Source: a bacterium (GTDB taxonomy: Bacteria > Patescibacteriota > JABMPQ01 > JAQVVF01). Taken from it: 7,702 bases of DNA. This document shows positions 1-5,309 of the stretch, one piece after another. Positions within the stretch are counted from its first letter, which is position 1, and the number at the start of each line of letters is the position of its first letter. Under the pieces are notes generated by a model. That model was not told where the DNA came from and searched no databases. It saw nothing but the letters and a program-made list of their open reading frames with translations. The position numbers were made by a program, and so were the translations under genes. The stretch is taken from contig JAUWOX010000046.1 in NCBI GenBank assembly GCA_030611905.1, positions 1-7,702 of the forward strand, in the 5' to 3' direction.

Positions 1-105
1 TATTTTAATAATAGCATCTTTATCAATTAACAAAGAACCTAGAACGGATTGTTCAGCTTCTTTATTATGCGGCGGCAATTTTTCATCTTGTATTTTTTTT
101 TCCAT
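1..105 (-). CDS. dnaB: Replicative DNA helicase DnaB, N-terminal fragment (cut by left window edge)
   Basis: The first 35 codons of a gene that leaves the window on the left. Translation from the ATG at 105 gives a short Lys-rich start followed by LPPHNKEAEQSVLGSLL and then IDKDAI. This is the usual opening of the DnaB N-terminal domain (family pattern LPPxNxEAEQxVLGxLLxDxxA). DnaB is the hexameric helicase that unwinds DNA at the replication fork, and this N-terminal part forms the collar that interacts with primase. Only the start is visible, so the helicase motifs cannot be checked. There is no Shine-Dalgarno sequence before the ATG; the leader is almost pure A/T. It lies downstream of cysS on the same strand, but a likely terminator separates them, so it probably has its own promoter. 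Confidence 0.85.
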   Translation of the reverse strand, partial: MEKKIQDEKLPPHNKEAEQSVLGSLLIDKDAIIKI

Positions 106-207
106 AATTGATTTTGATATTTAAATATAACATCAAAAAATAAAAAAAACAACACTTGTTGTTAGTAAATAGTTAATAACAAATAGGAAACATAAAATGG
201 GAATTTC
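106..207 (-). promoter_or_regulatory. AT-rich dnaB-cysS intergenic region with a weak possible dnaB promoter
   Basis: This spacer is almost entirely A/T. Read on the minus strand, TTGTTT is followed after 17 bases by TATATT, ending about 20 bases before the dnaB start. The -35 matches only three of six consensus positions and lies inside the T-tract of the cysS terminator, so the call is weak. The segment next to the cysS stop also contains a short imperfect direct repeat, TTTCCTAAT twice (plus strand). Confidence 0.2.
139..163 (-). terminator. Rho-independent terminator after cysS
   Basis: On the minus strand a 6-bp hairpin (AACAAC, loop AAGT, GTTGTT; plus coordinates 148-163) runs straight into a T-tract of eight, then an A and six more T. 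It lies about 45 bases past the cysS stop. The stem has only two G-C pairs, so it should be weak, but position, orientation and U-tract fit a terminator that separates cysS from dnaB. Confidence 0.55.
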
Positions 208-1578
208 CTAATTTCTTAATTTCCTAATTTTTGTCTTTTCTTTAGTATCCTCAACATCATATCCCATTTTCTTAATGTAATTCCGAAGTTCATCCGCTCT
301 GTTCCAATCTTTGTTTTTTCTTGCTTCCTCGCGTTCATCAACTAATTTCCTAACTTTTTCAGGAATTTCAACTCTTTTGAGTTCACTCAGACCCAATCCC
401 AAGACTTTATCAAAATACAATAGAGTGCTTTTTTTTGCCCCAGCATCTTCGTTAGATTTTAATAACTTCCAAACAACAGTCAAGGCTTTTGGCGTATCCA
501 AATCATCGTTAATAGTATTTAAAAATTCATTTTGGTAATTTTCTAAAACCTTATCCTCGCCATCAAGTTCGCGGACTTTATTATATAAATTATTCAAAGC
601 ATTCTGCGCCGCATCCAAACTTTTCCAAGAAAAATTTAATTTTGATCTATAATGCGCTTCCATGCATAAATATCTGAAAGATAGGGGATTATAGCCTTTG
701 TCGATCAATGTCTGCAAAGCAATAAATTCACCTTTAGATTTAGCCATCTTGCCTTTGTCCAGCAATAAAAATTCTCCATGCAGCCAATATCTGGCCGGTA
801 CCTTTCCAGTCAAAGCCTCGCCCTGCGCGATTTCATTAGTATGATGAATTGGTACATGATCAATCCCGCCAACATGGATATCAAATTGATCCCCAAAATA
901 TTTTTTGGCAATTGCCGAACATTCAATATGCCAGCCGGGAAAACCTTTCCCCCAGGGAGAATCCCATTCCATCTGGCGTTTTTCATCTTCCGGAGAAAAT
1001 TTCCAAAGAGCAAAATCAGTAACATTTTTCTTTTCGCCCTGCTTAACTCTTTTGCCAACCTTTAATCCTTCAATATTCAATTTCGCCAGTTTGCCGTAAT
1101 CTTTTAATCCAGACGTATCAAAATAAATCCCATCGGCAGTCTTATAAGTAAATCCTTTATCTTCCAGGCCTTTAACAAATTCAATCTGCTCTTCAATTGT
1201 ATCAGTCGCCTTGCACCACTCATCTGGCTCCATGATATTTAAACGCTTCAAATCTTGTTTAAAGGCCTTAGCATAAAATTCAGCGATATCCCAAGCGCTT
1301 TTTTTCTCTTTTCTAGCCGCTGCTTCAACTTTGTCCTCTCCAACATCAGCGTCAGAAACAAGGTGACCCACATCAGTAATATTCATTACTTCCTTCACTT
1401 TATAATTATTATAAATCAAAGTCTTTCTCAAGACATCTTCAAAAATATAAGTCCGCAAATTACCAATATGCGCATAATTATAAACCGTCGGTCCGCAGGC
1501 ATATATATCAACTTCCTTGCCTTTTAGCGGTTTAAATTCTTCTTTTTTTCTGGTTAAAGTATTGAAAAATTTTAGCAT
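208..1578 (-). CDS. cysS: Cysteinyl-tRNA synthetase
   Basis: This class I aminoacyl-tRNA synthetase attaches cysteine to tRNA-Cys in the cytoplasm. At 456 residues it has a normal length for the family. The HIGH-type signature reads HIGN at residues 37-40, directly after the CGPTVYNYA block. The KMSKS loop reads KMAKS at 277-281. All four expected zinc ligands for cysteine recognition are present: C28, C220 (in GWHIEC), H245 and E249 (in HHTNE). The C-terminal part contains the helical tRNA-binding (DALR-type) region. The ATG at 1578 opens directly into the conserved N-terminus. No good Shine-Dalgarno is seen; a GGAG lies about 15 bases upstream, too far to be convincing. The transposase frame upstream overlaps its first 47 bases. 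cysS may therefore depend on transcription reading through from that element, because I see no clear promoter between them. Confidence 0.97.
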   Translation of the reverse strand: MLKFFNTLTRKKEEFKPLKGKEVDIYACGPTVYNYAHIGNLRTYIFEDVLRKTLIYNNYKVKEVMNITDVGHLVSDADVGEDKVEAAARKEKKSAWDIAEFYAKAFKQDLKRLNIMEPDEWCKATDTIEEQIEFVKGLEDKGFTYKTADGIYFDTSGLKDYGKLAKLNIEGLKVGKRVKQGEKKNVTDFALWKFSPEDEKRQMEWDSPWGKGFPGWHIECSAIAKKYFGDQFDIHVGGIDHVPIHHTNEIAQGEALTGKVPARYWLHGEFLLLDKGKMAKSKGEFIALQTLIDKGYNPLSFRYLCMEAHYRSKLNFSWKSLDAAQNALNNLYNKVRELDGEDKVLENYQNEFLNTINDDLDTPKALTVVWKLLKSNEDAGAKKSTLLYFDKVLGLGLSELKRVEIPEKVRKLVDEREEARKNKDWNRADELRNYIKKMGYDVEDTKEKTKIRKLRN

Positions 1579-2215
1579 AATATTTTCTTAGTCTCCTACC
1601 TGACTTTCTTGTCCGCCGGAGCCCACAGGCGAAGGCGGAAGTCAGGGTTTCGCAAACTTTAGTTTGAGTCAACGATTTTATCTTAACAAGATTCCCGAGA
1701 TCAATCTCTCCTTTATTTGATTCATTAATATCAATCACTGCACGAACCAATTTCTGCATTTCCTTGTCTCCATATTTCTTAGCATAATACCAATAGCTTG
1801 AAAATCTATTATTTTTTAATTCTTCAAAAGTACTAACTTCTTTATGTTTTAACAAATTTCCTATTACATATCCATTTACCATCCGACTCATCTCTGGCGA
1901 GGCGATTGTATAAATCCTCCTGCTTTGCCACATTTCCTTGTATTTCATTAATGCGCTAAATTTCTTTTTATATTCATGTGCTGTTCCGCCACGTAAAACC
2001 TGCAATATTTGCTTCATTAATCTTCCACTCTCTAGATAAAATTTCAAATGAAAATGATTTACCGCGATACTATAGGAATCTATCTTAACTTTATACTTTT
2101 CTCTTATTTTTTTGAATTGATATAAAATAATTTCTTTTTGTAAATCTTCCTTAAAATAAGGAAAGTGTAAAAAAGTAGAAAGAGTATAAAAATAAATTGC
2201 GTTATCTGGCCACAT
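1532..2215 (-). CDS. IS200-like (Y1, REP-associated) transposase
   Basis: A 227-residue protein whose first 130 or so residues fit the Y1 (HUH) transposase domain. The opening (IYFYTLSTF) resembles the first strand of the fold. The metal-binding HUH motif is HFH at residues 54-56 in the context YSIAVNHFHL. The likely catalytic tyrosine is Y116 in GYVIGN, equivalent to the YI..NP region of RAYT proteins. Such enzymes cut and rejoin single-stranded DNA at hairpins. Residues from about 181 onward are encoded by the palindromic element and by the cysS start, and look like read-through rather than conserved protein. The original stop was probably lost or the C-terminus is naturally variable. The start ATG at 2215 has no Shine-Dalgarno. 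Whether the enzyme is still active cannot be judged; the core motifs are intact. Confidence 0.8.
   Translation of the reverse strand: MWPDNAIYFYTLSTFLHFPYFKEDLQKEIILYQFKKIREKYKVKIDSYSIAVNHFHLKFYLESGRLMKQILQVLRGGTAHEYKKKFSALMKYKEMWQSRRIYTIASPEMSRMVNGYVIGNLLKHKEVSTFEELKNNRFSSYWYYAKKYGDKEMQKLVRAVIDINESNKGEIDLGNLVKIKSLTQTKVCETLTSAFACGLRRTRKSGRRLRKYYAKIFQYFNQKKRRI
1599..1646. repeat. GC-rich REP-like hairpin between cysS and the transposase
   Basis: An 8-bp outer stem (CCTGACTT at 1599-1606 with AAGTCAGG at 1639-1646) encloses a 6-base bulge on one side and a 5-bp inner stem (CCGCC 1613-1617 with GGCGG 1634-1638). The inner loop can also pair CGCC with GGCG. It is distinctly GC-rich against the AT-rich surroundings. 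From memory, similar TCCGCC...GGCGGA palindromes recur in many Parcubacteria-like genomes; that impression is unverified. There is no T-tract on either side, so it is not a standard terminator. It lies inside the 3' part of the transposase frame. Confidence 0.65.
1653..1666. repeat. Left AACTAAAGTT-core palindrome
   Basis: The plus strand reads CAAACT-TT-AGTTTG, a 6-bp stem with a TT loop. On the minus (transposase) strand this is CAAACTAAAGTTTG. Its AACTAAAGTT core is the same as in the two right-hand palindromes but in the opposite orientation. It lies within the transposase reading frame, where it encodes residues around 184-188. Confidence 0.6.
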
Positions 2216-2246
2216 TATTCATATATTTAGTTTTATTGACCACGAC

Positions 2247-2298
2247 GGGAACTAAAGTTCCCCGAACCTCAACTAAAGTTGAGTAGGAGTTCCTGACT
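2247..2298. repeat. Two tandem AACTAAAGTT-core palindromes upstream of the transposase
   Basis: GGGAACT-AA-AGTTCCC (2247-2262) and CTCAACT-AA-AGTTGAG (2268-2283) are perfect 7-bp stems with identical AA loops, five bases apart. GTAGGAG follows at 2283-2289 and CCTGACT at 2292-2298. GGAACT (2248-2253) can also pair with AGTTCC (2288-2293), so the block could refold into one longer structure. The shared core and loop, with different outer arms, suggest compensatory change that preserved base-pairing. The segment 2216-2335 otherwise shows no gene. Confidence 0.65.
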
Positions 2299-2335
2299 AT
2301 CTTTCACAATAACATTTTCCAACATGTTTAACAAA

Positions 2336-2360
2336 CAAAAAAAAAGAGACTTGCGTCTCT
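2336..2360 (-). terminator. Rho-independent terminator of the LOG-like gene
   Basis: On the minus strand AGAGAC-GCAA-GTCTCT (plus 2345-2360) is followed directly by a run of nine T. This is a compact 6-bp stem with a good U-tract. The gene's TAG stop (2359-2361) overlaps the base of the stem, leaving essentially no 3' untranslated region. Confidence 0.85.
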
Positions 2361-2871
2361 ATAATAAAGCTGCTTCGATTATAGTCATGATGCTATCCAG
2401 AGGATCGTCTTCTGAAATGTCCACAATGAAACCACAATCGCCAAAGTATCCGGCCAATACTTCAGTCAAAGGGTACCAGTAATGACCAATAAAGACAATT
2501 GTCTTTCCAGCTTTGAGTGCACCAGCTAATTCGAAGAATGTTCCCTTCGCTCCTTCAAACATAATCACCAAGTCCATTTCCACTGTCAACAAATGCTGAC
2601 GAATGGCATGTCCAAAATCAATTTCTCCAAAACCTCCAAACTCTCCTCTCAAGCTGACATTGACAGCCTGGCCGTGAAGTCCTCGGTCTACCAATGCTTG
2701 AAATACGATTCCTTGACCACCAGCTCTTGCTGAACCTTGCATTACGCCAGATTCCACGCCTCCATGATATACCTCGTGACCAAGACCTATTAGCGCGTGT
2801 GTTATTATTTCTGCCAGAAAAATGCGTTCTGTATTGGCTCTTGAGCCTCCTAGAATAGCCACTTTGGCCAT
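2359..2871 (-). CDS. LOG-like Rossmann-fold protein (predicted nucleotide-binding)
   Basis: A 170-residue protein resembling the LOG / TIGR00725-like family. Family members bind nucleotides, and proven LOG enzymes release cytokinin bases from nucleoside monophosphates. Visible motifs are an N-terminal strand and loop AILGGS (residues 5-10), a glycine-rich segment HGGVESGVMQGSARA (36-50) matching the GG..GLM.G..A element, and EGAKGTFFEL (106-115) in place of the usual PGGxGTxxEL. G110, T111 and E114 are kept, but the leading Pro-Gly-Gly is Glu-Gly-Ala, so the enzymatic activity is uncertain. I place the start at the ATG at 2871, not the upstream ATG at 2898, because AAGGAGG lies five bases before it. 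The gene has its own promoter and terminator and a higher G+C than the genes around it (33 of 60 in 2641-2700, though 24 of 60 in 2461-2520). It looks like a self-contained, possibly acquired unit. Confidence 0.75.
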   Translation of the reverse strand: MAKVAILGGSRANTERIFLAEIITHALIGLGHEVYHGGVESGVMQGSARAGGQGIVFQALVDRGLHGQAVNVSLRGEFGGFGEIDFGHAIRQHLLTVEMDLVIMFEGAKGTFFELAGALKAGKTIVFIGHYWYPLTEVLAGYFGDCGFIVDISEDDPLDSIMTIIEAALL

Positions 2872-2876
2872 GACTC

Positions 2877-2883
2877 CCTCCTT
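2877..2883 (-). promoter_or_regulatory. Strong Shine-Dalgarno that fixes the LOG-like start
   Basis: AAGGAGG on the minus strand, five bases before the ATG at 2871. It decides against the in-frame ATG at 2898, which has no such site. Most other minus-strand genes in this window have no Shine-Dalgarno at all. Confidence 0.8.
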
Positions 2884-2915
2884 GTCTTCAGGGTGCAATC
2901 ATAAAGTTGTATTAT

Positions 2916-2944
2916 ATTGTATACCAGAATTAAAAATCTGTCAA
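2916..2944 (-). promoter_or_regulatory. Sigma-70-type promoter of the LOG-like gene
   Basis: On the minus strand a perfect -35 TTGACA (plus 2939-2944) is separated by exactly 17 bases from the -10 TACAAT (plus 2916-2921). A second hexamer, TATAAT (2911-2916), overlaps the end of the -10. Transcription should start near 2905-2910, giving a leader of roughly 35-40 bases before the ATG at 2871. This is the clearest promoter in the window. Confidence 0.8.
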
Positions 2945-3033
2945 TAATAAAAAACTCCTAACAAACCTAGACAACCTATTTACTAAATGCTAGTGTATTA
3001 TGAAATCCTCGAGCAGAAAAAGGAGAGTAAGGG

Positions 3034-3138
3034 ATGGAAGTAAGGAGTTATTTTTTGGAATTTCTGATTTATGCTTCTTTCTATGAAAAACTGAGAAATC
3101 ATTTTTATTCCTTTTGGTTATACTCATGTTCCTTTTAG
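3034..3138 (+). CDS. Possible 34-residue small protein or leader peptide
   Basis: The ATG at 3034 is preceded by AAGGAG (3020-3025) with an eight-base spacer and opens a 34-codon frame ending in TAG. The peptide is rich in aromatic and hydrophobic residues (F, Y, L, W) with a few charges in the middle, and could be a small membrane peptide. The lipoprotein gene begins 38 bases after its stop. A poor -10-like TATTAT (2996-3001) lies upstream without a matching -35. The good ribosome binding site is the main support; this could also be a chance frame in a 5' leader. Confidence 0.3.
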   Translation: MEVRSYFLEFLIYASFYEKLRNHFYSFWLYSCSF

Positions 3139-3163
3139 TCTCCTGGCCATTAGTCACTTGGTC

Positions 3164-3171
3164 AAAGGAGG
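3164..3171 (+). promoter_or_regulatory. Strong Shine-Dalgarno that fixes the lipoprotein start
   Basis: AAAGGAGG ends five bases before GTG at 3177. It supports the GTG start over the in-frame ATG at 3114, which has no such site and would place 21 extra, partly hydrophobic residues before the signal peptide. Confidence 0.75.
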
Positions 3172-3176
3172 AAATT

Positions 3177-3668
3177 GTGAAAAATCTTACCCTGATCCTG
3201 CTCGTACTCGTTCTAGTTTTCTCCTCTCTCTTCACCGGTTCCGGCTGCGCTAACACGAAGGTGAATCTTCTCGCCATTCAGCAGCTGGACAAAGACGCCC
3301 TGCGGACGGATCATCTTTATTTTAACCCTCAGATGATCATAAAAGATCGTCACTACGAAATGCTCGGCTTCCTACGGGGAGACGAGAAGTCCGTGGGCAG
3401 TCAGACGATGATCTGGCGGGCGAAGGAAATGTCGGCGCACCTCGGTGAAGACGACGGTCAGTATCTGCTGGATAACCAGCAGGACATCCCCATCATCTAT
3501 CGGGGTAAGAAGGTGTTCGTATTCACGGACTGGCGGCATCCCATCTACTCCGACTACGTCTACTACGTCTACTGGGACGAGAGTTCCCAGCACTGGATTA
3601 GGCACTGGAGTTGGCTCATCTACGGCGACTGGTACGACGACGATTGGGTGTTGCGTCGCCTCCCGTAG
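3177..3668 (+). CDS. Putative lipoprotein of unknown function, Trp/Tyr-rich C-terminus
   Basis: A 163-residue protein starting at GTG. It begins with Lys-Asn, a hydrophobic stretch (residues 4-19) and then TGSGC with Cys24. This looks like a lipoprotein signal peptide, although Gly at position -3 makes the lipobox imperfect. The mature part matches no family I recognise. Its last 51 residues contain seven tryptophans and many tyrosines and aspartates (segments such as YYVYW and DWYDDDW), which suggests a compact beta-rich, ligand- or surface-binding module; that is inference. G+C is clearly higher than around it: 34 of 60 in 3421-3480 and 31 of 60 in 3541-3600, against 16 of 60 in a typical AAA+ gene stretch (5641-5700). 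With its strong ribosome binding site and private terminator, it looks horizontally acquired. It is on the opposite strand to every other firm gene here. Confidence 0.7.
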   Translation: MKNLTLILLVLVLVFSSLFTGSGCANTKVNLLAIQQLDKDALRTDHLYFNPQMIIKDRHYEMLGFLRGDEKSVGSQTMIWRAKEMSAHLGEDDGQYLLDNQQDIPIIYRGKKVFVFTDWRHPIYSDYVYYVYWDESSQHWIRHWSWLIYGDWYDDDWVLRRLP

Positions 3669-3747
3669 GCACGGATAGCGCGCCCAACCACAACTTCCCC
3701 ATACTTCAATGCTTTTAGCAGGCGACTTACGGGGGTATTATTTGCAT

Positions 3748-3788
3748 GTCTAGTTTTGAGTACGCTAGACCAGCTCATTGCAATTGCA
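3748..3788. other. Small palindromes in the lipoprotein 3' untranslated region
   Basis: GTCTAG (3748-3753) and CTAGAC (3765-3770) form a perfect 6-bp stem with an 11-base loop. The perfect palindrome TGCAATTGCA follows at 3779-3788. Both lie in the roughly 135-base stretch between the lipoprotein stop and its terminator, where I see no gene. They may be structured mRNA tail or an operator-like site; either reading is a guess. Confidence 0.35.
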
Positions 3789-3804
3789 GTATTGTCAAAA
3801 ACCT

Positions 3805-3830
3805 AAGATCCAACAAGGATCTTTTTTTTT
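3805..3830 (+). terminator. Rho-independent terminator after the lipoprotein gene
   Basis: AAGATCC (3805-3811), loop AACAA, GGATCTT (3817-3823), with a T-run to 3830. The 7-bp stem and nine T make a classic intrinsic terminator for plus-strand transcription, about 137 bases past the lipoprotein stop. Confidence 0.9.
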
Positions 3831-3838
3831 AAAATTTA

Positions 3839-3868
3839 AAACGGCTCATTCCTTGGTTTGAGCCGTTT
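3839..3868 (-). terminator. Rho-independent terminator of the four-gene operon
   Basis: A 10-bp stem, AAACGGCTCA (3839-3848) with TGAGCCGTTT (3859-3868) and a 10-base loop. It lies about 25 bases past the stop of the propeller gene. On the minus strand it is followed by an interrupted T-rich tail (TTAAATTTT). It sits back to back with the terminator at 3805-3830, so the two convergent transcription units are well insulated. Confidence 0.8.
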
Positions 3869-3893
3869 AAATTATAACAAATTTTTCAATGTA

Positions 3894-5288
3894 TTATTCT
3901 TGTAAAACTGATCCACTGTTTCTCTTGTCAGCTCTGGCCATCGGCCACCAAGACTCGCCGCTCTTTTCGTATAAATCAGACAGGTTCCAAATATAGATTG
4001 ATTCATCAGACAGGCTAGACAAGACTTCCAAGACCCCGTCTTCATCAATGTCGGCCAAGGTCGGATAAGTTAAAAAATTACCGCCGTCTGTTTCTGTAAC
4101 CAATGGCCAGCTGTCTTTGACATATTCACCATTGCTTTTCCACATATAAATTCGGTCGAAAGATGTTCCTAAAATGTCAACTTTTTCATCTCCATCCATA
4201 TCAGCCAGATTTATAAATTCCACTTTCTCGCGAGTGGTTTTTTTAGGCCAGCCATCTATGTCTTCCCCCATATCATTTAAGACATGAATCTTTTCAATGC
4301 CAGCCACTACGATATTTAGATTGCCATCGCCGTTAACATCGCCTAAGGCTAATGGACTTAAATTCTCTTCAATTAAATTACTAAACATTAATTTTCCAGA
4401 ATTAGCCACTACGGCCACATTACCGCTATAAGAATTCAAAGCGATATCCAGATCGCCACTTCCATCAATATCACCCAAAGCCACAGAAACATGTTCAGAA
4501 TTTATTAAGAATTCTTTCTGAAACTTAGTTATTTCTTCGCCATCGCTTTTTACAGCCCATGAGAATACCTTGCCTTCGGAGAAAGTCGTATAAACAATAT
4601 CGTCTTTTCCATTATTATCCAAGTCTCCAACCGCTACAGAAGTTAATTTTCCTGGAACATTTCTCGGCCAGCCGCCTACCAAACTTCCATCTTCATTCAT
4701 CAAATAAATTTTTGCATTATCATAAATCAAAATTTCTTCTTTTGCATCACCATAAACATCAGCTAAGATAGGGGAGTTTTCTCTAGTCAGATCTACTTCT
4801 TTGGGAAAGCCGTTTTTAATCTGCGCCTCGCCGTCAAAAACATAAAGATTCTTTTTTGTCGCAATTACCACCTCACCATTATTACTAATAGCCGGGACCG
4901 AAGCTCCGTCATATTCCTTAATCTCAATCGGCCAATTTGGTACTTCAGAGCCATCTGGATTTATTGCATAAATATAATGTTCCGAAGTTCCAAAAATAAT
5001 TTCCGGCTTTTGATCCTTGTCCACATCAGCAACTGTAACACGAGAGGGAACACCGCTTACTCTTCTTGGCCATCCGGCTTTATAAATCATCATAGGAAAC
5101 ATGTCCTTAATAGATATTTCCGGCTCTTCTCTTCTAACTACACTTTCCGGCAGAATGGGTTCATTTTTATAGGCACTTTTATAAACAGTATAACCCAAAC
5201 CAGCCATCATCACTGCTCCGATAAAAATAACACCAACCAAAGTTCCGACCTTTGTTTTAGCGCCGACTCTTGTAACTGTTTCTGGCAT
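3894..5288 (-). CDS. Membrane-anchored FG-GAP/VCBS beta-propeller protein
   Basis: A 464-residue protein. Residues 14-36 form one hydrophobic membrane segment after a short basic N-terminus (R7, K11, K13), and a linker follows to about residue 60. The rest is FG-GAP-like repeats. Calcium-binding DxDxDG-type loops start near residues 87, 176, 221, 272, 316, 362 and 412, for example GDLDNNGKDD and GDVNGDGN. A degenerate unit without acidic ligands lies near 133, giving about eight units 43-51 residues apart. Most blades also carry a G/W-W/F-P motif (72, 119, 160, 206, 346, 393, 447), and the end reads WWPMARADKRNSG, a common closing motif. This predicts a 7- or 8-bladed propeller, probably extracytoplasmic because such calcium loops usually work outside; it could bind protein or glycan. 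It starts 21 bases after the AAA+ gene, without a Shine-Dalgarno, and is the last gene of the operon. Confidence 0.85.
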   Translation of the reverse strand: MPETVTRVGAKTKVGTLVGVIFIGAVMMAGLGYTVYKSAYKNEPILPESVVRREEPEISIKDMFPMMIYKAGWPRRVSGVPSRVTVADVDKDQKPEIIFGTSEHYIYAINPDGSEVPNWPIEIKEYDGASVPAISNNGEVVIATKKNLYVFDGEAQIKNGFPKEVDLTRENSPILADVYGDAKEEILIYDNAKIYLMNEDGSLVGGWPRNVPGKLTSVAVGDLDNNGKDDIVYTTFSEGKVFSWAVKSDGEEITKFQKEFLINSEHVSVALGDIDGSGDLDIALNSYSGNVAVVANSGKLMFSNLIEENLSPLALGDVNGDGNLNIVVAGIEKIHVLNDMGEDIDGWPKKTTREKVEFINLADMDGDEKVDILGTSFDRIYMWKSNGEYVKDSWPLVTETDGGNFLTYPTLADIDEDGVLEVLSSLSDESIYIWNLSDLYEKSGESWWPMARADKRNSGSVLQE

Positions 5289-5309
5289 AAAATTATTTTT
5301 TTATTTTTT

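Larger units (their letters stand above)
1593..2303 (-). mobile_element. IS200/RAYT-like element with palindromic ends
   Basis: A transposase gene is bracketed by palindromic DNA. Left side: the hairpin CAAACT-TT-AGTTTG (1653-1666), a larger GC-rich hairpin (1599-1646), and then CTCCTAC (1593-1599), which reads GTAGGAG on the minus strand. Right side: two hairpins with the same core, GGGAACT-AA-AGTTCCC (2247-2262) and CTCAACT-AA-AGTTGAG (2268-2283), then GTAGGAG (2283-2289) and CCTGACT (2292-2298). The side units are inverted relative to each other and both read outward. RAYT proteins are known to act on REP palindromes that carry GTAG/GGAG-type tetranucleotides, so the arrangement matches such a system. 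A direct near-repeat, CCTGACTTTCTT at 1599-1610 and CCTGACTATCTT at 2292-2303, might mark the ends. The true boundaries are inferred. Confidence 0.5.

Noticed and set aside
778..1065. Plus-strand open frames inside cysS, the propeller and the AAA+ gene
   Set aside because: They lie opposite strongly conserved genes, have low-complexity or unlikely compositions and no ribosome binding sites. They are shadows of the real genes.
2290..3000. Integron-like gene cassettes, prompted by self-contained genes with terminators
   Set aside because: The two genes are divergent, no attC-type paired core sites with GTTRRRY/RYYYAAC spacing are seen, and there is no integrase in the window.
2996..3001. TATTAT as a -10 box for the small ORF and lipoprotein
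   Set aside because: The only -35-like hexamer (TAGACA, 2968-2973) is 22 bases upstream, which is too far, and the TG extension is out of register. No confident promoter was found for the lipoprotein.
3114..3176. ATG at 3114 as the lipoprotein start
   Set aside because: It has no Shine-Dalgarno and would put 21 residues in front of a complete signal peptide, while GTG at 3177 has AAAGGAGG at ideal spacing.
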